Source of the DNA: an uncultured Chromatiaceae bacterium
GTDB taxonomy: Bacteria > Pseudomonadota > Gammaproteobacteria > Enterobacterales > Alteromonadaceae
Direction: 5' to 3'
DNA length: 11,055 nucleotides
Assembly (NCBI GenBank): GCA_946481195.1
Contig: CAMLNG010000077.1
Span: forward strand, 1 to 11,055
The notes beneath the pieces were generated by a model, which was given only the letters and a program-made list of their open reading frames with translations, had not been told where the DNA came from and did not search any database. The translations under genes were made by a program, and so were the position numbers. Below are positions 7,746 to 11,055 of the stretch, piece by piece (positions within the stretch are counted from its first letter, which is position 1; each line of letters begins with the position of its first letter).

Positions 7746-8200
7746 GTCGGGTCGTCTCCGAGCCGGGCAATTTCTTCACCAAATTCACGAATGTCTTTGA
7801 AAGACCGGTAAACAGAAGCAAAACGGACATACGCGACTTTATCCAGCAGCAGTAATTGTTCCATGATGAGATGTCCAATCATTTCACTCTGCACTTCACG
7901 TTCGCCTGTTGCTCGTAACTGAGACTCAACTTTAGTGATCAGCGATTCCACGTCCTCGGTCGGCACCGGACGTTTTTCCAGTGAACGCTGCAGGCCGCTG
8001 CGCAGTTTGTCTTCATTGTAAGGCTCGCGCGAGCCATCACGCTTAATTATCCGTGGCATCACCAGTTCGGCAGCTTCAAAAGTGGTGAAACGTTCATGAC
8101 ATGCGGTACATTCACGCCGCCGTCTGACCTGATAACCATCAGCAACCAAACGCGAATCGATGACTTTGGTATCGTCCGCCCGGCAAAAAGGACAAAACAC
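7742..8200 (-). CDS. nrdR: Transcriptional repressor NrdR, GTG start
   Basis: NrdR is an ATP/dATP-sensing repressor that binds NrdR boxes upstream of ribonucleotide reductase genes. The 152-residue protein has the N-terminal zinc ribbon with Cys3, Cys6, Cys31 and Cys34 (CPFC and CTAC). The basic stretch RRRREC follows, then an ATP-cone domain from about 49 to 139 ([23 protein letters not shown], ending [13 protein letters not shown]). I chose the GTG at 8200 because it gives MFCPFC, the canonical N-terminus, and because AGGAG sits seven bases upstream. A longer ATG start at 8242 would begin inside the terminator hairpin and add 14 unconserved residues. It is the first gene of the riboflavin cluster, as in many gammaproteobacteria. 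I see no NrdR box in front of it, so there is no sign of self-regulation. Confidence 0.96.
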   Translation of the reverse strand: MFCPFCRADDTKVIDSRLVADGYQVRRRRECTACHERFTTFEAAELVMPRIIKRDGSREPYNEDKLRSGLQRSLEKRPVPTEDVESLITKVESQLRATGEREVQSEMIGHLIMEQLLLLDKVAYVRFASVYRSFKDIREFGEEIARLGDDPT

Positions 8201-8213
8201 AGGACTTCTCCTG
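8201..8213 (-). promoter_or_regulatory. nrdR ribosome binding site
   Basis: AGGAG at 8212-8208 lies seven bases before the GTG at 8200. It begins right after the T run of the glyA terminator. It decides the nrdR start, because no comparable site precedes the upstream in-frame ATG. Confidence 0.8.
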
Positions 8214-8242
8214 AAAAAACAATGGCCGCGAAAGGCGGCCAT
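8214..8242 (-). terminator. Rho-independent terminator of glyA
   Basis: On the minus strand ATGGCCGC (8242-8235) pairs perfectly with GCGGCCAT (8229-8222) across a five-base loop. TG and then six T residues (8219-8214) follow. Stem and T run are positioned as a normal intrinsic terminator 45 bases after the glyA stop. The plus strand has no T run after the stem, so it is one-directional. It overlaps the -10 and transcription start of the nrdR promoter. Confidence 0.8.
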
Positions 8243-8270
8243 GATATCACTTCAGCCTGACAGCTGTCAG
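8241..8270 (-). promoter_or_regulatory. Sigma70-type promoter for the nrdR-rib-nusB-thiL operon
   Basis: The -35 CTGACA (8270-8265) and the -10 TATCAT (8246-8241) are each one base from consensus. They are 18 bases apart, and TG one base before the -10 makes it an extended -10. The start would fall near 8234, in the loop of the glyA terminator. New transcripts would therefore lack the first stem arm and would not terminate there, while glyA read-through would. This is a prediction from motif match only. Confidence 0.6.
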
Positions 8271-8272
8271 GC
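8255..8272. promoter_or_regulatory. 18-bp perfect palindrome overlapping the nrdR -35
   Basis: GCCTGACAGCTGTCAGGC is its own reverse complement over all 18 bases with no spacer. It contains the predicted -35 hexamer of the nrdR promoter. That position suits a repressor or activator operator. I do not recognise it as the site of a known regulator, and it does not resemble the NrdR, PurR, MetJ or LexA consensus. A hairpin without a loop is less likely. Confidence 0.45.
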
Positions 8273-8286
8273 AGTAGCGCCTAAAC

Positions 8287-9540
8287 TTAAGCGTATACCG
8301 GGAAACCCGCACATAAGCTGGAGACCTGTGCGCGGACTTTTTCGATCACCGCGGCATCACCACGGCTATCCAGTACGTCACAAATCAGATTAGCGACCGT
8401 TTGCGCTTCAGCTTCTTTAAAACCGCGACGCGTAATAGCCGGGGTACCGATACGCAGACCTGAAGTCACGAAAGGTGAACGCGGGTCATTAGGCACTGAG
8501 TTTTTGTTCACGGTGATATGCGCCTGACCTAACCATGCATCTGCTTCTTTCCCGGTGATGTCTTTGTCAATCAGGTCCATCAGGAACAGGTGGTTTTGCG
8601 TGCCGCCAGAGACGATTTTGTAACCACGTGCTTTCATAGCATCGCACATGGCGACAGCGTTTTTCAGCACTTGTTGTTGGTAAGTCTTGAACTCAGGCTG
8701 TAACGCTTCTAAGAATGCGACTGCTTTTGCCGCAATCACGTGCATTAGAGGACCACCCTGACCGCCTGGAAATACTGCAGAATTCAGTTTCTTTTCAATT
8801 TCTTCGTTTTTGCGTGCCAGAATCAGACCACCACGAGGACCAGCCAGTGTTTTGTGTGTGGTCGTAGTCACTACATCAGCAATTGGCACTGGGTTTGGAT
8901 ATAAACCTGCAGCAACCAAACCTGCGACGTGTGCCATATCGACCATCAGGTAAGCACCAACTTTGTCCGCGATGTCACGGAAACGTTGCCAGTCAACAAT
9001 CCCTGAATACGCCGAGAAACCGGCAATGATCAGTTTTGGTTTGTGTTCAAGCGCCAACGCTTCAGCCTGATCATAATCAATTACGCCAGTCTCCGGGTGC
9101 AGGCCGTACTGTACAGCTTTGTACAGCTTACCTGATGAGCTGACCGTTGCGCCGTGAGTCAGGTGACCACCGTGCGCCAGGCTCATACCGAGAATGGTAT
9201 CACCAGCGTTTAACAGCGCCAGAAACACCGCCGAGTTTGCTTGAGAACCAGAATGTGGCTGGACGTTCGCATAATCAGCACCAAACAGTTCTTTGGCACG
9301 AGCGATAGCTAAATCTTCAGCGATATCAACGTATTCACAACCACCGTAGTAGCGTTTATGCGGGTAACCTTCGGCATATTTGTTGGTCAGCTGTGAACCT
9401 TGGGCCTGCAGCACACGTGGGCTGCAGTAGTTCTCAGAAGCGATCAGCTCAATGTGATCTTCCTGACGCTGAGTTTCATCAACAATAGCTTGCCATAATT
9501 GTGGATCAAAATCGGCAATCGACATTTCACGCTTTAACAT
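8287..9540 (-). CDS. glyA: Serine hydroxymethyltransferase
   Basis: GlyA is a cytoplasmic PLP enzyme that converts serine and tetrahydrofolate to glycine and 5,10-methylene-tetrahydrofolate, the main source of one-carbon units. The 417-residue length equals that of E. coli GlyA. Visible landmarks are ELIASENY (31-38), the glycine-rich [20 protein letters not shown] (53-72), [10 protein letters not shown] (93-102), [14 protein letters not shown] (199-212) and the cofactor lysine Lys230 in [14 protein letters not shown]. The frame is open 36 codons further upstream, but that extension is unconserved. The ATG at 9540 has AGGAG close upstream and gives [12 protein letters not shown], the expected N-terminus. 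It is a single gene, divergent from dinB and closed by its own terminator. Confidence 0.98.
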   Translation of the reverse strand: MLKREMSIADFDPQLWQAIVDETQRQEDHIELIASENYCSPRVLQAQGSQLTNKYAEGYPHKRYYGGCEYVDIAEDLAIARAKELFGADYANVQPHSGSQANSAVFLALLNAGDTILGMSLAHGGHLTHGATVSSSGKLYKAVQYGLHPETGVIDYDQAEALALEHKPKLIIAGFSAYSGIVDWQRFRDIADKVGAYLMVDMAHVAGLVAAGLYPNPVPIADVVTTTTHKTLAGPRGGLILARKNEEIEKKLNSAVFPGGQGGPLMHVIAAKAVAFLEALQPEFKTYQQQVLKNAVAMCDAMKARGYKIVSGGTQNHLFLMDLIDKDITGKEADAWLGQAHITVNKNSVPNDPRSPFVTSGLRIGTPAITRRGFKEAEAQTVANLICDVLDSRGDAAVIEKVRAQVSSLCAGFPVYA

Positions 9541-9736
9541 GGTTTCTCCTGCTTTGGCACAGTCGCAAATTAAGATACAAAAACTGCGCGGTATGATACA
9601 CCGGATGAGACCAGTCTGCACTGCAAAATTAGACGTCTGAACATCCATAAATATGCATTCTTTTGCACATCAGAGCAGTTAGAAAGCTGATATTGTCAGA
9701 GAAAGCCAGTTTTTTTCCGCAACTTGCCACAAGCCC
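9541..9736 (-). promoter_or_regulatory. glyA upstream region with one perfect met-box-like 8-mer
   Basis: This gene-free stretch separates glyA and dinB and should hold the glyA promoter, although I see no clear -35/-10 pair. TATCAT at 9598-9593 is a possible -10 with no good partner. AGACGTCT at 9631-9638 equals the MetJ half-site consensus. Its neighbour at 9639-9646 matches only four of eight positions, and MetJ normally needs two tandem sites. In E. coli glyA is controlled by MetR and PurR; I find no convincing site for either. Confidence 0.3.
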
Positions 9737-9764
9737 TTTACAGATAGTTTATTCTGGCTATGAT
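9737..9764 (+). promoter_or_regulatory. dinB promoter
   Basis: TTTACA (9737-9742) and TATGAT (9759-9764), 16 bases apart, each match the sigma70 consensus at five of six positions. The start would fall near 9771, inside the LexA box, leaving a leader of about 24 bases. The placement fits direct blocking of RNA polymerase by LexA. Confidence 0.65.
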
Positions 9765-9766
9765 AG

Positions 9767-9782
9767 CTGTATATTCATACAG
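9767..9782 (+). promoter_or_regulatory. LexA (SOS) box of dinB
   Basis: CTGTATATTCATACAG fits the gammaproteobacterial LexA consensus CTGT-N8-ACAG with an AT-rich centre. It lies 12 bases before the dinB ATG and overlaps the predicted start of transcription. The symmetry extends beyond the box: arms TGATAGCTGTAT (9761-9772) and ATACAGCTATCA (9777-9788) are perfect complements around a four-base centre. This predicts induction of dinB by DNA damage. Confidence 0.88.
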
Positions 9783-9794
9783 CTATCATTAATA

Positions 9795-10850
9795 ATGCGC
9801 AAAATTATTCATATCGACATGGATTGTTTTTTCGCTGCAGTCGAAATGCGGGACAACCCTGCCTGGCAACATGTCCCACTTGCCATAGGTGGCAGCAGAA
9901 CAGAACGGGGTGTGATCAGTACCTGTAATTATCCAGCCCGGGCTTTTGGCGTACGTTCTGCGATGCCTACAGGCCAGGCGTTTAAACTCTGCCCGCAATT
10001 GATTTTGATCCCCGGCCACATGGAAAAATACAAAGCGGTGAGTACCTGTATCCAGGCAATTTTTCATCGGTATACCGACACAGTTGAGCCGTTGTCTCTG
10101 GATGAAGCTTATCTTGATGTTTCTGATTGCGACATGTTTCAGGGCAGCGCAACGCGTATCGCCGAACATATTCGCCAAACCATTTTTCAGGAAACCGGCC
10201 TGACGGCCTCAGCCGGTGTTGCACCGAATAAATTTCTGGCAAAAATTGCCAGTGATGAAAACAAACCTGATGGTTTATTTGTGATACCTCCTGACCAGGT
10301 CAGTGCCTTTGTCGCCCATCTGCCACTGCGTAAAATACCTGGCGTTGGGCAAAAAACCGCAGAAAAATTGGCTAAATTCGGGCTGCATCGCTGCAGCGAC
10401 GTGCAGAATGTAGATCTGCCTCTGTTGGTGCGGGAGTTCGGCAGTTTTGCCGAAGTTCTGTTAGAACGCAGTCAGGGAATTGACCATCGCGCTGTTCACA
10501 CAGAACGCGAACGAAAGTCAGTCGCAGTAGAACAAACCTTCAGTCAGGACTTGTCTCAACCTGAACAAAGTCTACAGCCACTTGCCGACATGTATCAGAA
10601 ACTACTACGAAGAATTGAACGGTGCGGCGCACAGGAACACATCCACAAAGTGGGCATTAAATTAAAATTCCAAGACTTTCATCAAACAACTATAGAGCGG
10701 CAACATCCTGAATTATGTTTTCAACTGCTGCAGCAGTTGTTGACTCAAGCCTGGCAACGCGGCCAAGGCAAAGCAGTACGTTTGGTCGGTATTCATGTCG
10801 GTTTAAAAAGTCAGGCTGAGCAAGCTCAATTAGATTTAGATTGGCAATAG
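9795..10850 (+). CDS. dinB: DNA polymerase IV (Y-family)
   Basis: DinB is the error-prone translesion polymerase of the SOS response. The 351 residues equal the E. coli length. The palm domain shows IHIDMDCFFAAVE with the metal ligand Asp8 and steric gate Phe13, then GGSRTERGVISTCNYPARAFGVRSAMP and SLDEAYLD with catalytic Asp103 and Glu104. The thumb has the helix-hairpin-helix LRKIPGVGQKTAEKL (178-192). The little-finger domain includes RKSVAVEQTF (240-249) and VGIKLKFQDFHQTT. QLDLDW at 345-350 occupies the position of the E. coli clamp-binding QLVLGL. The frame is open upstream to 9663, but that part covers the promoter and LexA box, and MRKIIHIDMD is the family start. There is no evident Shine-Dalgarno sequence before the ATG. 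No T-rich terminator follows. Confidence 0.98.
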   Translation: MRKIIHIDMDCFFAAVEMRDNPAWQHVPLAIGGSRTERGVISTCNYPARAFGVRSAMPTGQAFKLCPQLILIPGHMEKYKAVSTCIQAIFHRYTDTVEPLSLDEAYLDVSDCDMFQGSATRIAEHIRQTIFQETGLTASAGVAPNKFLAKIASDENKPDGLFVIPPDQVSAFVAHLPLRKIPGVGQKTAEKLAKFGLHRCSDVQNVDLPLLVREFGSFAEVLLERSQGIDHRAVHTERERKSVAVEQTFSQDLSQPEQSLQPLADMYQKLLRRIERCGAQEHIHKVGIKLKFQDFHQTTIERQHPELCFQLLQQLLTQAWQRGQGKAVRLVGIHVGLKSQAEQAQLDLDWQ

Positions 10851-11001
10851 TCGTATTGAAATCACATCCTTTAGCGTCACCCGCTTGGCGACGGATTTCG
10901 TATTGCCGATATTTAAAACAAGTTTGAAATGACTACCACTGATAGTAAGCCGCTCACTTAATGAATACCGCGGTTACAAGGTTGACGGGGGTATATCTCA
11001 A
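10851..11001. other. Gene-free region downstream of dinB
   Basis: I see no gene in this stretch. It holds an imperfect stem-loop at 10875-10893 (CGTC-A-CC against GG-C-GACG) flanked by GAAATC (10858-10863) and GATTTC (10894-10899). It also holds two copies of TCGTATTG (10851-10858 and 10898-10905). No T run follows the stem on the plus strand, so it is not a clear dinB terminator. TTGACG at 10982-10987 resembles a -35 hexamer but has no good -10. Confidence 0.4.
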
Positions 11002-11055
11002 GATTTGAGATTTGAGATTTGAGATTTGAGATTTGAGATTTGAGATTTGAGATTT
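11002..11055. repeat. Heptanucleotide tandem repeat array (GATTTGA), continuing past the window
   Basis: Seven identical copies of GATTTGA run from 11002 to 11050. A partial copy GATTT reaches the last base, so the true length is unknown. There are no mismatches between copies. Every plus-strand frame meets TGA within 21 bases, whereas the minus strand is free of stops in all frames. TCTCAA just before the array (10996-11001) is the complement of TTGAGA in the repeat. This is a simple-sequence repeat of the kind that changes copy number by slippage. Confidence 0.95.

Noticed and set aside
9541..9600. A PurR or MetR site in front of glyA
   Set aside because: I found nothing close to the PurR 16-mer or to TGAA-N5-TTCA in the region read.
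9541..9648. An N-terminal extension of glyA upstream of 9540
   Set aside because: It adds 36 unconserved residues. The ATG at 9540 has AGGAG and gives the normal family start and length.
9663..9794. An N-terminal extension of dinB
   Set aside because: It would translate through the promoter and LexA box. MRKIIHIDMD at 9795 is the conserved start.
11002..11055. The tandem array as a CRISPR
   Set aside because: The unit is seven bases with no spacers, so it is a simple-sequence repeat.

Overview
The window looks like a chromosomal segment of a gammaproteobacterium of the Alteromonadales type. The proteins read closest to my memory of Shewanella, Rheinheimera and Alishewanella homologues. The order glyA-nrdR-ribD-ribE-ribBA-ribH-nusB-thiL-pgpA is a familiar gammaproteobacterial block, and the LexA box has the gammaproteobacterial CTGT-N8-ACAG form. 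The genus assignment is an inference from protein resemblance, not a search result.

Layout from right to left, because most genes are on the minus strand. A heptanucleotide tandem repeat runs off the right edge (11002-11055) next to about 150 bases with no gene. dinB (DNA polymerase IV) is the only plus-strand gene and has a clear sigma70-type promoter overlapped by a LexA box. Divergent from it is glyA. Between glyA and nrdR lie a compact terminator, a promoter and an 18-bp perfect palindrome. From there a tightly packed minus-strand cluster runs nrdR, ribD, ribE, ribBA, ribH, nusB, thiL, pgpA, with overlaps or short gaps throughout. It ends 28 bases before a large truncated gene for a periplasmic beta-propeller sensor with a membrane segment, which leaves the window on the left.

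The cluster is mostly about vitamin cofactors. RibD, the DHBP synthase half of RibBA, RibH and RibE cover every step from the GTP cyclohydrolase II product to riboflavin except one dephosphorylation. The GTP cyclohydrolase half of RibBA has lost its zinc cysteines, so a separate RibA must exist elsewhere. ThiL makes thiamine diphosphate. NrdR (repressor of ribonucleotide reductase genes), NusB (antitermination) and PgpA (phosphatidylglycerol synthesis) travel with it. GlyA supplies one-carbon units.

The core genes are ordinary. The features most worth a second look are regulatory. One is a GNRA-capped hairpin with a U tract sitting exactly between the Shine-Dalgarno sequence and the start codon of thiL. 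Another is the interlocked glyA terminator and nrdR promoter with its palindrome. The others are the extended inverted repeat around the dinB LexA box and the 7-bp repeat array at the right edge. I found no convincing new multi-gene system, defence locus, mobile element, CRISPR array, tRNA or rRNA.
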